Shown: positions 31,356 to 42,287 of the stretch, one piece after another
Numbering within the stretch: the first letter of the stretch is position 1
Layout: each line of letters begins with the position of its first letter
From: Mesotaenium endlicherianum
Taxonomy: Eukaryota; Streptophyta; Zygnematophyceae; Zygnematales; Mesotaeniaceae
Direction: 5' to 3'
DNA: 43,024 nucleotides
NCBI GenBank assembly: GCA_009602735.1
Contig: WELA01002665.1
Span: forward strand, 5,140-48,163
Program-made: the position numbers and the translations under genes
Notes under the pieces: model-generated
The model's input: only the letters and a program-made list of their open reading frames with translations
Told to the model about the DNA's origin: nothing
Databases searched by the model: none

Positions 31356-32348
31356 AGATGTGTTCCTAATGACATAGACCTCCGGCTCTTGCTTCTACGA
31401 GAAGCACACGACAACCCTCTTAGAGGACACTTTGGAATCCTAAGGACCACGGGCGTTCTAGGTAGGACTTATTGTTGGCCAGGCATGTCTAAGCACGTCA
31501 AGGAGTACTGCAGGAGCTGTGACACATGCCAAAGAATCAAGCCATCATCGCAAAAGGCAAGAGGACTCCTCCAACCACTACCAATCCCCGAAAGACAATG
31601 GACGGACATCTCAATGGACCTTATCGTGGACTTGCCCGTGACACCTCGAGGCGATAATGCAATACTCACGGTGGTGGACAGACTTACCAAGATGGCTCAT
31701 TTTATTCCCACGACGACTAAGGCTACAGCACCACAACTTGCAAGACTCATCTTTGACAACATCTTCCGACTCCATGGACTACCATCAAGAATTGTGTCAG
31801 ATAGAGACCCAAGATTCACAAGCAATTTCTGGAAAAATCTCTTTAAGAACTTGGGTACATCGCTGGATATGTCCACTGCCTACCACCCGCAATCAGATGG
31901 GCAAACCGAGCGTATGAATCGTACCCTAAAGACCTCTCTAAAGGCCTACGTGTCTACCCTCGAGCAAGACTGGGACATGTACTTGACCCCCCTCGAGTTT
32001 GCCTACAACAACACTACGCAGGCCTCTACCCAAGAGTCCCCATTCTTCCTCAACTATGGCTTCCATTCAACCACGCCGCTGAGCTTCACGGCTGGCCATG
32101 ATGAAGTACCTGCAGCCACAGATTTTATGGAGACATTAGAAGCAGCCCTTACAGCAGCGAAGAAAGCTCTACAACACGCGCAAGATGCTCAAGCAAGAGT
32201 AACGAACAGATCCAGAAGAGAAATTACGTACAGAGTGGGTGACAACGTGTTACTATCATCCAAGAATATTTCTCTGAACAACAAGCCGCTAGAGCGCCGA
32301 ACAGGCCAGCCTGCGTGCCGGGCTAAGCGCCAGACTGCGAATCGCTGA
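31356..32348 (+). pseudogene. Integrase of element 4, truncated C-terminus
   Basis: This continues the pol frame after the stop at 31353. The HHCC zinc-binding region spans REAHDNPLRGHFGIL to CDTCQRIK. The DDE core has Asp in SMDLIVDLP, Asp in [12 protein letters not shown] and Glu in DGQTERMNRT. The C-terminal domain starts (REITYRVGDNVLLSS) but family similarity ends near 32290. The last residues (about 32290-32348) derive from unrelated flanking DNA. Because the chromodomain and 3' LTR are missing, the truncation is a deletion or a faulty assembly join. Confidence 0.9.
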
Positions 32349-35300
32349 TGTTGAGCACGAGGTCGGCGAATTCGGTGTACTTGAACGCGCTCTCGCTCAG
32401 GAGGACCTCCAGGGGCGTTGCAGCGTCTGCAAACCCTGCAGCCCAATAGGCCCATCTTGAAGATTCCTATCGTTGCATGCACACCTTTCAGCAAGCTCGC
32501 TCGAGCAGCTAGCAAGACAGACAGTTGTTTTGACAATGTCAAAGGCAGTGGAGATGAGAAGAGATTGCGCACCGGGTGGGGGTGGCGCAACTGTCGCTGG
32601 CAATGCTGCGGGGGGAGGGGGGGACAGCGTGGGCGGCGCGATCAGCGGCGGAGGAGGGGCTGCCCCGGAAGAAGCTGGGGCACCGGGAGTTGCCTTGTGC
32701 GCGGGGGGAGGAGGGGTGCGAGTGCTCTGCCCCAGCGGCAATGGCGGCGGCGACGGCGGAGAGGGAGCAAGCGAGGACGGAAAGCGTTGGGGGCAGACCC
32801 TGAGCTTGCTGGAGTTTTTGACGATGGAAGACGTGAGGTTGCCGCTGAAGAGAGCGGGGGAGCCCGGGCTGAGGGCCACCAAGCAGGAGCGCCTGCCCAC
32901 CCACACGTCCGCCGCAACGGCAGCCTGCAGCGGGCACAGAAGGGACATGAGAAAGACCCAGGTTGGACACTAGATCACCCTCCGAAGGGGTCGCAGCCTC
33001 GCATGACCATCATGGTTGACCCATCATGGCATGAGAAAGACACCACTTATTGAGAAGGACTCGGGACTGATGAAATGCATGAGTGAGCGCACGCGGGGGG
33101 GGGGGGGTAAGTGGGGTGGCGTTTACATACCGGCACGCGGTCTACAAAGAGTGAAAAGTCGACGGTGTTGTTTGCAAAGGAGACGCCGCACAGGTACATC
33201 TCGGAGTAGCCTGTAAACTGCAGAGCCTTGCCCGCAGCCTGCCACGCGCGAGCACACACTCTTGCACAGTCATCATGCCAGCTCACTTATGACTGCTTCT
33301 TGGTCGCCTAGCTGCCACATGTGGCTGAGAAGTCATCATCTGACATCACACAAAACCCCCCCCACAGCTAACCCAGACACCCCTGCTCAGCTTTTCTCTT
33401 TGACCGCCTGTCTTCCTGCCTTCCTGCCTGCCTGCCCTCCTGTCTCACACCGCAAAACAAGCGTTCAAGCTGGTCCGGTGAGATACGTAGGCTCATATAT
33501 GAGTCAAGGGAGCGGGCAATGCGCCGGCAATCCTATTGGCAACCCCACAATCAAACTGCTCAAAGTCAAGGCCTTGCAGCAGACAAGTCGCCGGCGGGCT
33601 ATCCTCACCACCTGTCTAGTGTGCAACTACAAGAGCTACCGTCACGCTTTTTTGAGTTTCAAGCAGCCACCACCCGCAGTGAACCAGTCTCAGAGTTGGC
33701 GGCTTGGTAAAACATCAACTCAAATGTAGCCCTTCCTGTGAGCTCATGACATTGCGTGCGGGAATGGAGTGTATGAGCCAGAGCCACCTGGCACTTCACC
33801 TAGATTTTTAACAATGGAGGAGCTGAAGCTAATCCCTCAAAAAAGAGAAGAGGGTAGGCAAAGGAGAAGGAGAGAGAAGGGGAGCGGGAGCGTGAGCGGG
33901 AGGGGAAAGCGGACGGGGGAGAGCGGAAGTCTCACCGCATAGTTGTCTTGAATGACACTGTTGAGAATCGTCACCTGCGATCCAATGTTGGCGCTGATGG
34001 CAGCGCCCCTCGCGTCCGTGACAGCCTGGGCAGTATATATGCAAAGTACAAAAGCAAGATGCCAAGACTCATTTACCATCTCTCGTGGGTAACCTTATAG
34101 CCCACGTACGTACACCACAGCCCCTGCCTCCCACACCGAGATGACATACTCAAAGCAAGTCAACCTTCGTGCAATTATGGCCTGCTTCTGTGCAGGGTGT
34201 TGAAGTGTACACTTGATTGTAGGAAAGGATGATGCTTTACGCGGATTCATAAAGTCTTGCTTAATCTCGCTTCATCATGACACAACAGCTAGGTGCACTA
34301 CAACATGTACATACAAGGAAGCCCTCCGGGAAATCATTTGCTTTTGCTCTATATCCACAAGTCACTCACCAGGCTGTCAGATGGCGAGAGATGGAACCTC
34401 TTAACAACCGTGTTGAAGAAGGAGACTTGCGGGCCCCTTCCCGCCTTGGCCTTCCCTTTCCCCACAATGTAGATGCCGGACTGCGTGCCAGGTAGGATCA
34501 CCAAAAGATTAGATACAAGACATAATCAGTGGATGAGCACTGTCCCCCCCACACACATAACAAACTCGCAACCTGGCTGGACGAAGATCCAACTCAACCC
34601 TTTCATGGTCCAGACCCTTCATTGTAAGGTCATAGGTTTATAAAGTGCATTTTTGAGTTTCATAAAAGTATGTTTTGATTGTATAGTAGTGTAGAGTGCA
34701 TTTTTGTGGTCATTTTGATATAAAGCTCATCGAATTTGGTCAAGTATTGAGAGAGTTACGAATTTATGAAGTTTAATTGGTTTTGAGGTCGGTTGACGAC
34801 TGTCCTTAATTCGCGGTGAGCGCAACCGTCGGATTGACCGACAGCGTCGAGCGATCTGGGCCGTTAGAATGAACTCAAACCTTCACGTAAGTTCGGCTGA
34901 CGCGGAGTGCCGACTAGGTCAATTTACCTAGAAGTTTCGGTTTAGCCTAGCGCGTCTAAGATAGAATATTCTAGTAATGCTGATGCATGTATGTGGACGT
35001 CATTTCGGCCCGACACGTCAGATTAGACTGATCTGGCTTTTTCACGAATATTCTGGAAGGGACGATTTGACGAACACTTAGGAAAATCCGTAGCTTCCTC
35101 CTAGAGAGGAGCACTTAGGCATAAAATTATAAATAGGCATAACTTCTTTGTTTCTTATCAGTTTTCACTTCTGTAAATCTACGGGTTTGTAATGCCAAGG
35201 CCTTTCATCCTAAACCGTTTGTGAGCAGTTTCTTGCAACTCAAAATGTTGAGTATTTTTCCTAAGCTTTGTTAGTGATATGCCGCTGCACTCTGTAGTAT

Positions 35301-38300
35301 GATGGCGACTAGTTCCTTTCCTCGTGAGTCACTATGCTTCCACTAGGGCACTTTGCCCCTTTCATTTGGTATCGGAGCAGGGCTAGTTTGCATATTATAT
35401 TATGGAGTCGCAGTCGGCAACTGGAGGAGGCAAACATGTCAAGCATGTTGAGCGCACGGGGCAGCGGGCACCACCAACGATGACCAGAGAGCAACAAGAG
35501 ATGCAGGCGATGCTGAGGCAAATGGCGAATGCAATTGGAGGAGAAGTCTACACCCAGTTTCAACAAAATATGCGCGCGGAGGTGGAGAGAATGGTGCGAG
35601 TTGTTATGGGGAACACCGCTTTGACGAGTTCGGCACCTATACCTGTTGTGCCACCAATTCATGTTAACCCAGTGGTGCAACCAATTATTCCACCCGCATC
35701 GGGAGTGCGTGCGCCTAAGCCTGAAGTGTACACTGGAGAGCGTGGATCGCCGCCTGTTCATCAATGGATTTTTGGAGTGAAGAAATTTATGGAGTACTCT
35801 GCGCTCACGCCCGACAGGCAAGTCGCCTTTGTCATAACTTTGCCGCAGAAGAGTGCTGGAGCTTGGTATGAGCGAGAGGAGCAGCTGTCTGGAGTTCCTG
35901 CTACTGTTGATCAACTCTTTGAAGGCTTGAAGAGGCAATTTCAACCTATTGCACCCGAGGCTACTGCTCGAGATTTATTGGTGCGCCTTCGTCAACGAGC
36001 AAGCGTTCAAGAGTATGTATCGCGCTTCAACGAGCTGGTGCTTCAATGTCCATCCATGCACGAGTCGGAGATGATAGACAAGTTCAAGAGGGGACTTAAG
36101 CCAACTGTGGCCAAAAAAGTGGCGCTCAAGGACCCTACCAGTCTTGGAGAAATGATGGCATTGGCAACAAGGGTCGACGCTGTGGAGTATAGTCAGAGGC
36201 AGTGGGGCAGCCACAACTTTGGAGGATATCGACACTTTGGATCTCAAGCGCCAAGCACGAGTGTTCAAGGTCCAGTACCTATGGAGTTGGGACTTGTGCA
36301 GTACCAGCGCAGGCAGTAGAATCTCAAGCCGAGAGGACCCTGCTGTAATTGCGGCAAGCTTGGACATCTGGCTCGAGACTGTTACGTGAAGGCGAAGCAA
36401 CCTCAACAGCAGGAAAAAGGAGGACGCCAGTAAGTCGTTCTGGGGTGTCTACTGGCGTGAAGACAAGAACTCACAAGGAGGTTATCCCCAGGAGCCTGCC
36501 GAGAAGCGAAGGACGAGATGTTGACAAGCCTATCATCGTGGAAGGAGTGGTCGACGGCAACAAGGCGAAGTGTATGGTCAACAGTGGCGCAAGTGCAAAT
36601 TTTGTGCACAAGAAGCTGGTGAAACAGTGGCAAATCCCTGTGCAGAAGCATTATGAGCCTAAGGAGGCAATTTTGGCGAATGGGCAGAGACTCAAGTGTG
36701 GTGCACCTACGGAAGCTATTCACGTGGAAGTAGCGGGGCACCAGAGTACTGAAGTTATGGAGCAGGCAGAGTTGGGTCACCATGAGGTGATATTGGGCCG
36801 ACCATGGCCCAGAAAAGCCAACCCTCAAGTGCACTGGAGCACGAGACAAGTGAAGGTCCAAGGGCGTGATGGTCGAATGGAGACAGCGAAACAGGTGGAG
36901 GTAGATACGACCACAAGTAACTGTCTTCTGTAAAGCCTGCAAGTTAAGAAGCTATGCAGGGCGAATCAGGTGAAGGAGATGTACCTTGTTTCGGTGGCCC
37001 TGGCCAGGTCATCAGATGGAGCAAGCGTGAATCCTAACAGCCTGGGCGAATGTACATCGCCGGAGGAGCAAGTAGTGGTGTCTGATCCCCTTGCTCAGAA
37101 GGAGCAGAGCCCAACTGCTCAAGAGAAGAAGCCTGCTGAGATGCCTGCCCAAATTAAGGCGCTGTTGGAGGATTTCAAGTGCGTGTTTCCTGAGGAGCTA
37201 ACTGCAGGATTACCTCCACAGAGAGCTATGGAGCACAAGATCGAATTGGAACCAGGGAGCAAGCCACCAGTGAGACCCGCCTATCGTCAATCGTTTGCGT
37301 AGTTCGATGAGTTGTAGAAGCAGCTGACAGAGTTATTGGAGAAGGGATTCATCTGACCCAGCGAGTCCCCATTTGCAGCGCCAGTCTTGTTTTGTAAAGA
37401 AGAGGGATGGGACTACGAGGATGTGTGTCAACTACTGGGCACTCAACAAGGTCACCATCAAGAACAAGTACCCACTTCCACGAGTGGACGAGTTGATTGA
37501 CAGGTTTGTCGGGGCGAAGTATTTCTCGAAGATCGATTTGAGGAGTGGCTATCACCAGGAACGGATTGCGGAAGGAGACGTTCAAAAGACTGCTTTCAGA
37601 ACTCGCTATGGTTTGTTCGAGTTCACAGTCATGCCTTTTGGATTGACTAATGCACCTGCTACATTCATGGGACTCATGAATAGTATCTTCAGACCCTACT
37701 TGGACCAATTTGTGGTGGTATTTTTGGACGACATCCTGATCTATTCGAAGACCTTGGAAGAGCATGTGGAGCATCTGAGGAAGGTGTTGGAGGTCTTGAG
37801 AGATCAAAAGCTGTATGGGAAGATGAGCAAGTGCGACTTCTGTCTCAAGGAGGTCGAGTTTCTTGGACATATAGTGGGAGCTGAAGGAGTCAAGGTGGAG
37901 CAAAAGTAGGTGCAAGCAGTCAGAGATTGGCCGGTGCCTGCTGATATTCATCAACTCAGGAGTTTCCTCGGCATGGCAAATTATTATCGACGCTTCATTG
38001 AAAGATTTGCCAAGGTATGTGCACCGCTCACGGACATGTTGAAGAAGCAGGAGAAGTGGCTATGGGGTGACAAGGAGCAGCAAGCCTTCGAGAAGATTAA
38101 GGAGCTGTTGACACAGGCACCTGTGTTGGCAATTGCCAGTCCAGAGCTTCCTTTCACCATCATCACAGACGCATCAAACTTTGCAGTGGGAGCCATTCTT
38201 CTCCAGGTCCAAGGCAAGGGATTACAACCTGTGGCATATGAGAGCAGGAAGTTGAGTCCTGCTGAGCAGATTTATGCAGCACACGAGCGGGAGATGTTGG

Positions 38301-41300
38301 CTATTATCCAGGCTTTGAGGATTTGGCGATGTTATGTGGACGGCTGGAAGGTGTTCATAAAGACCGACCACAAGAGCTTGGAGAAGTTTATGACGCAGCC
38401 AACATTGACACCAAGATAGGCAAGGTGGATGGAGTTTCTGCAACAGTTCGACCACAAGATTGAGTACTTACCTGGGAAGATCAACCCTGCAGACGCTTTA
38501 TCCAGGAGATGTGACCTTGCAGCTGTCTCGGTCATCAAGGAGAATATGGACTTCAAGGAGAAACTTCAAAGAGGTTATGAGGAGGACCCAAAGTTTGCTG
38601 ATGGTGGAGCAGCTGAGTTCAACGCGAGTATGCTGAAGAAGGACGGCATATGGTATTACAGTGATTCCAACAGAGTGGTGGTACCTGACATCAAGGAGCT
38701 ACGAGACTTACTACTTGCGGAGCATCATGACTGCTTATATGCTGGACACTTTGGAAGCGAAAAGACGNAAAGACGGCAAGCGTGCTGAAATGGGAGTACT
38801 ATCGGAGGAATATGGACAAGGACATCGAGGAGTGGATCAGGAGTTGCGATGCGTGCCAACGTAACAAGACACCAAATCAAAAGAAGGGAGGTACATTGCA
38901 GCCCCTGCCTATTCCAGAGTATCCTTGGGAGCAGATTGCTATGGACTTCATCACGTCGTTATCAGTCAGTGGTCAAGGGCACGATGCAGTTTGGGTTGTA
39001 TCTGATAGACTCAGCAAGATGGCTCACTTCATTCCCGTGAAGGAGACTTCTACGGCAGCGGATGTGGCACGATTATTCTTTGATCATATTTTTGGGCTAC
39101 ATGGGTTGCCGAAGGTGATTGTTTCAGATCGGGATCCAAGGTTTACTAGCAACTTCTGGCGGTCATTGTTTACTTTGATGGGGACCAAGTTGAGTATGAG
39201 CACTTCCTATCACCCTCAGACAGACGGGCAGAGTGAGAGGCTCAACAGAACTTTGCAAGAGGTGCTCAGGAGTTTCACTATGGAGGACCCTTTAGAGTGG
39301 GACAAGAAGCTACCAGTGTTGGAGTTTGCCTACAACAACAGCATGCAGGGATCGACGAAGCAGTCACCATTCGCTATGGTTTATGGGAGAGAAGTATATC
39401 ATCCAGGGAACATCTTGTTGGAGAAGGCCAAGGAGACTCAAGTTCCCACTACACAAGCGTTTATGGAGCAGATGGCGAAGACTTGGGATATGGCAAAGAC
39501 GTGTATTTGGAAGGCACAGGAGTAACAGGTCAAGCATGCTAACAAGCACAGGAGGGAAGTGACATTCCATGTGGGCGACAAAGTAGTCTTGTCCACAGAG
39601 AACCTACCTTTCGCAGGTAAGAGGAAACTGCGGGCACGGTTTACAGGTCCCTTTGTAGTGCTCAAGCAGGTGAATCTAGTGACCTACAAGTTGGAACTTC
39701 CTTCAGGCTGGCACATCCATGATGTGTTCCATGTCAGTTGTCTGCGGCCATACGTTGACCCGAATGAAGGACATCCAGGACGACTACCTACACCGCCACC
39801 ACCGGTCGAGATCGATGATGTATTGGAGTATGAAGTGGAGGCGATTGTCGGCGATCGACGAGTCAAACGAGGTCAACAATTTGTCCAAGAGTATCTGGTC
39901 AAGTGGAAAGGCTACCATGCGGACGACAACACTTGGGAGCCAGAGGCCAACTTGACTCATTGTAAGAGTAAGTTGAGACGTTATCTGCAGAATGCATCGA
40001 GGACGTCGCATCTTGAGGAGGGGGATGATGTAAGGTCATAGGTTCATAAAGTGCAGTTTTGAGTTTCATAAAAGTATGTTTTGATTGTATAGTAGTGTAG
40101 AGTGCATGTTTTTGGTCATTTTGATATAAAGTTCATCAAATTTGGTCAAGTATTAAGAGAGTTACGGATTTATGAAGTTTAATTAGTTTTGAGGTCGGTT
40201 GACGACTGTCCTTAACTCGCGGTGAGCGCGACCGTCAGATTGACCAACAACGTCGAGCGATCTGGCCCGTTAGAATGAACTCGAACCTTCACGTAAGTTC
40301 GGCTGACGCGAAGTGCCGACTAGGTCGATTTACCTAGAAGTTTCGATTTAGCCTAGCGCGTCTGAGATAGAATATTCTAGTAATGTCGATGCATGTATGT
40401 GGACGTCAATTCGGCCCGACACGTCAAATTAGACTNACTGATCTGGCTTTTTCACAAATATTCTGGAAGGGACGATTTGACGAACACTTAGGAAAATCCG
40501 TAGCTTCCTCCTAGAGAGGAGCACTTAGGCAGAAAATTATAAATAGGCATAACTTCTTTGTTTCTCTTCAACTTTCACTTCTGTAAATTTCTACGTGTTT
40601 GTAATGACAAGGCCTTTCATCCTAAACCATTTGTGAGCAGTTTCTTGCCACTCAAAATGTTAAGTATTTTTCCCAAGCTTTGTTAGTGATATGTCGCTGC
40701 ACTCTCTAGTATGATGGCAACTAGTTCCTTTCCTCGTGAGTCACTACGCTTCCACTAGGGCACTTTGCCCCTTTCATTCATGGTCCAGATTGATGAAGAC
40801 ATGAACATACCTTTGCTCAAGGGGGATGCGCACAGGCTGACAAGAATGATTGCAAGAGAGTTTACACCTATAACTCTCTACTCAAGCAATAGAAGTCTCC
40901 TCCAGCCAATCCTCTCGATTCTTAACTCCAATGGAATTTTCTGGTGTATACCCAATTGAGCCTTAACTGCTACACCCAGGTAAGTTGCTGCATACTGTCA
41001 TGAAAACACTTGATTACTATTGTAAACTGTCCCAGGAAGCTTAGCTCCATCGTGAGCTAAGCAATATCACATCTAGTGAGCGCGGTTTAGAGTGCATTTG
41101 AAGCCCAAAGAGGTAACTAAAAAGAGGCCCCTGGGGGGGGCCAGAAGCACTTACCAGGTGGCGGTCGATGCCCAAGCCATCGAAGGTCGCGTTGGAGAAG
41201 GAGACTCGCAATTTGCGGTTACCCTGCACTTTGATGGCATAAGAGGTCGCTTGGGCGGCCCCTCCAAACTCTATGGTGTGGTAAGCTGAGCCCGAGGAGA

Positions 41301-41568
41301 AGATCTGCAGGCTCTTCTCAACCTTGACGCTTGACGAGATGGCGAAGGAGCTCGTAAGTGCCACCTTGTCACCTCCGACAGCACTGTTGATGGCTTGCCT
41401 GAGTGCTGACTCGCTCCCAGCTGCCGCAAGTAAGGAGTGACACAAAGGAATGACACAAAGAAGTAAAAAGATTCTGTCAGCAGCTGATTCTCTGTAAAAA
41501 CGCAACAGCCCCCGTATGGCAATGGCATTTTTGTGCCACAGAATTGAGTCATGGCAAACATATTTCAC
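32346..41568 (-). CDS. Right-handed parallel beta-helix protein, multi-exon, intron invaded by a retrotransposon
   Basis: The minus-strand exons are 41420-41155 (donor GTAAGT), 34480-34370 (GTGAGT), 34025-33936 (GTGAGA), 33238-33131 (GTATGT) and 32924 downward. Every junction is phase 0, so whole beta-helix rungs are carried by exons. Key stretches are [59 protein letters not shown] and [20 protein letters not shown]. The GG.I......VTI.NS....N pattern is typical of pectin-lyase-like and polymorphic-outer-membrane-type repeats. Upstream of 41420 the same frame reads [18 protein letters not shown], either a signal peptide (ATG at 41568) or a pyrimidine-rich intron end. Exon 5 runs into a Pro-rich stretch. 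A last piece, [20 protein letters not shown] (from 32435), abuts the truncated element 4. The protein is probably secreted or at the cell surface. Confidence 0.65.
33239..33935 (-). other. Intron of the beta-helix gene
   Basis: Lies between the exons 34025-33936 and 33238-33131. It includes a CCTG/CTTC-rich short repeat near 33405-33445 and a purine-rich stretch near 33840-33930 (pyrimidine-rich on the gene strand). No other feature is seen. Confidence 0.55.
34623..35364 (+). repeat. 5' LTR of element 5
   Basis: TGTAAGGTCATAGG...CCCCTTTCA, 742 bp. TATAAATA at 35128-35135 is the likely TATA box. It pairs with 40029-40776. Confidence 0.93.
35367..35378 (+). other. Primer-binding site of element 5
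   Basis: TGGTATCGGAGC two bases after the 5' LTR, methionine-tRNA type, 24 bases before the gag ATG. Confidence 0.88.
35402..36433 (+). pseudogene. Gag of element 5, one nonsense codon before the zinc knuckle
   Basis: ATG at 35402 follows the primer-binding site. The capsid-like region includes [40 protein letters not shown] and [20 protein letters not shown]. After TAG at 36317-36319 the same frame continues into a CCHC knuckle, [13 protein letters not shown], and ends at a stop near 36431. A CAG-to-TAG change explains the premature stop. The gag forms the particle and the knuckle binds RNA. Confidence 0.88.
36440..37302 (+). pseudogene. Protease and linker of element 5, catalytic Asp replaced
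   Basis: This segment is in the -1 frame relative to gag, as in element 4. The aspartic protease site reads [10 protein letters not shown] where active copies have D-S-G-A. The codon AAC lies in GTCAAC, so a G-to-A change in a former GTCGAC (a CG site) accounts for it. The flap-side motif EVILGRPWP is intact. TAA at 36931-36933 interrupts the frame. The part after it (VSVALARSS...) is the spacer whose relics remain in element 3. TAG at 37300-37302 ends the open frame just before RT. Confidence 0.85.
37303..38780 (+). pseudogene. Reverse transcriptase and RNase H of element 5, several lesions
   Basis: Stops at 37315 (TAG), 37354 (TGA), 37907 (TAG) and 38417 (TAG) lie in an otherwise readable RT-RNase H. 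An extra T in the run at about 37388-37391 shifts the frame. RT motifs include [10 protein letters not shown] (usual R replaced by W, a CGG-to-TGG change), [24 protein letters not shown] and [11 protein letters not shown]. RNase H shows [15 protein letters not shown] and KTDHKSL. The 38417 stop falls where the related element has Gln in RRQARW. The N at 38768 is followed by a repeat of AAAGACG. Removing the N and that repeat restores a continuous frame into the integrase. Confidence 0.9.
38782..40041 (+). pseudogene. Integrase and chromodomain of element 5
   Basis: The zinc-binding CDACQRNK is followed by a DDE core with Asp in AMDFITSLS, Asp in [12 protein letters not shown] and Glu in [13 protein letters not shown] at 39523-39525 interrupts the linker. 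The same frame resumes with the C-terminal domain ([18 protein letters not shown]) and a chromodomain ([20 protein letters not shown]). The frame ends a few bases into the 3' LTR. The chromodomain marks the element as a chromovirus. Confidence 0.9.
40029..40776 (+). repeat. 3' LTR of element 5
   Basis: TGTAAGGTCATAGG...CCCCTTTCA, matching 34623-35364. The N at 40436 is followed by a duplicated ACT; the 5' LTR lacks both, which confirms an assembly artefact. TATAAATA lies at 40538-40545. Confidence 0.93.
40782..41154. other. Intron remainder beside element 5, with an unassigned small frame
   Basis: Right flank of the insertion within the beta-helix intron. A + frame at 40780-40959 (starting [13 protein letters not shown]) is open for about 60 codons and looks moderately protein-like. 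I recognise nothing in it and it is not continued on the other side. Confidence 0.35.
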
Positions 41569-42287
41569 ACTTTATTTGGCATATTTGCCACTTACTGCCA
41601 GACAGGCTTCATATGCCATTTGCAGACGTGCGCATGGCAGCAGTGCCATAGTGAAGATGATGTGCCACTTAGAGTTTACATGGGGGTTGTTGTCATGCGG
41701 TGCTTGCGTGGCATGGCATTCAGAATGGCCAACGTTGGCACACAACCGCAAGCGTTATTAATCAGTGGGCCAAAAGGCTACAAGTTAATCGACGACGAGC
41801 GAATAATGAAAAGTTTATTACTATTATGTCTCCTTATGTCTCATAATACTAAAGAGAATCTATGCACTTTGACGGTACTACAAGTCCTCCATATAAGTCT
41901 TAGGCGCAGGCTCCCGCAAATTTCCCCACTCGCCCAGCAAGTGCTGCAACATCTGCATGCAGACGCGCGTGGAAGTGTGTCAGTACCTTGGAAGGGAACG
42001 GGTAGTGTACAGTATGTGTATTGCATCAGCGCGCTGACCCGTCCATGTAGAGACTCACTCCTTCACAGGCAGCGTCCGCCGCTATTCCCCCACACCACCC
42101 TCTGCAGGTGCTCTTTTCCGCCAGCCTCACTCCATTGTTTCTGCTCTAACTATCTTGCATTGCCCGACATGCACTCATCTGGCGACTAAGCAAAGGGCAA
42201 GCTGATGAGGTGCGTGCAGTAAAGAGGGGCACTCGAGGGCAAGCAGTGAGGGTGGGCAGAGGAAGCCTGTAGATGGGCTCACCTGCG
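41569..42287. other. Intergenic stretch between two minus-strand genes
   Basis: This follows the stop of the acidic-tail gene and precedes the possible start of the beta-helix gene. No convincing frame or repeat is seen; it should contain the beta-helix promoter if the ATG at 41568 is real. Confidence 0.4.

Larger units (their letters stand above)
27379..32290 (+). mobile_element. Ty3/gypsy element with gag-pol, 3'-truncated (element 4)
   Basis: A 5' LTR (27379-27881) and primer-binding site (27883) are followed by gag (27919-29199) and pol in the -1 frame (protease, RT, RNase H, integrase). Homology to the related element 5 stops abruptly near 32290, within the integrase C-terminal region (after VGDNVLLSSKNISL). 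There is no chromodomain, PPT or 3' LTR. The adjoining DNA is a minus-strand host exon. In-frame stops at 28708 (TAA) and 31353 (TAG) make it inactive. The N at 30939 looks like an assembly join that duplicated two bases. Confidence 0.9.
34618..40781 (+). mobile_element. Complete Ty3/gypsy chromovirus with both LTRs and TTCAT target duplication (element 5)
   Basis: LTRs at 34623-35364 and 40029-40776 flank gag, protease, RT, RNase H, integrase and a chromodomain. TTCAT lies on both outer sides (34618-34622 and 40777-40781). A primer-binding site follows the 5' LTR and a GAGGAGGGGGATGA tract precedes the 3' LTR. It sits in the opposite orientation inside an intron of the beta-helix gene. By eye the two LTRs differ at roughly 40-45 positions, about 6%, mostly transitions, so the insertion is not recent. 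The coding region carries eight in-frame stops, a one-base insertion and a lost protease aspartate, so it is dead. Confidence 0.93.

Noticed and set aside
32473..33053. Gly/Arg-rich plus-strand frames
   Set aside because: They are antisense to the Pro-rich exon of the beta-helix gene and reflect its codon composition.
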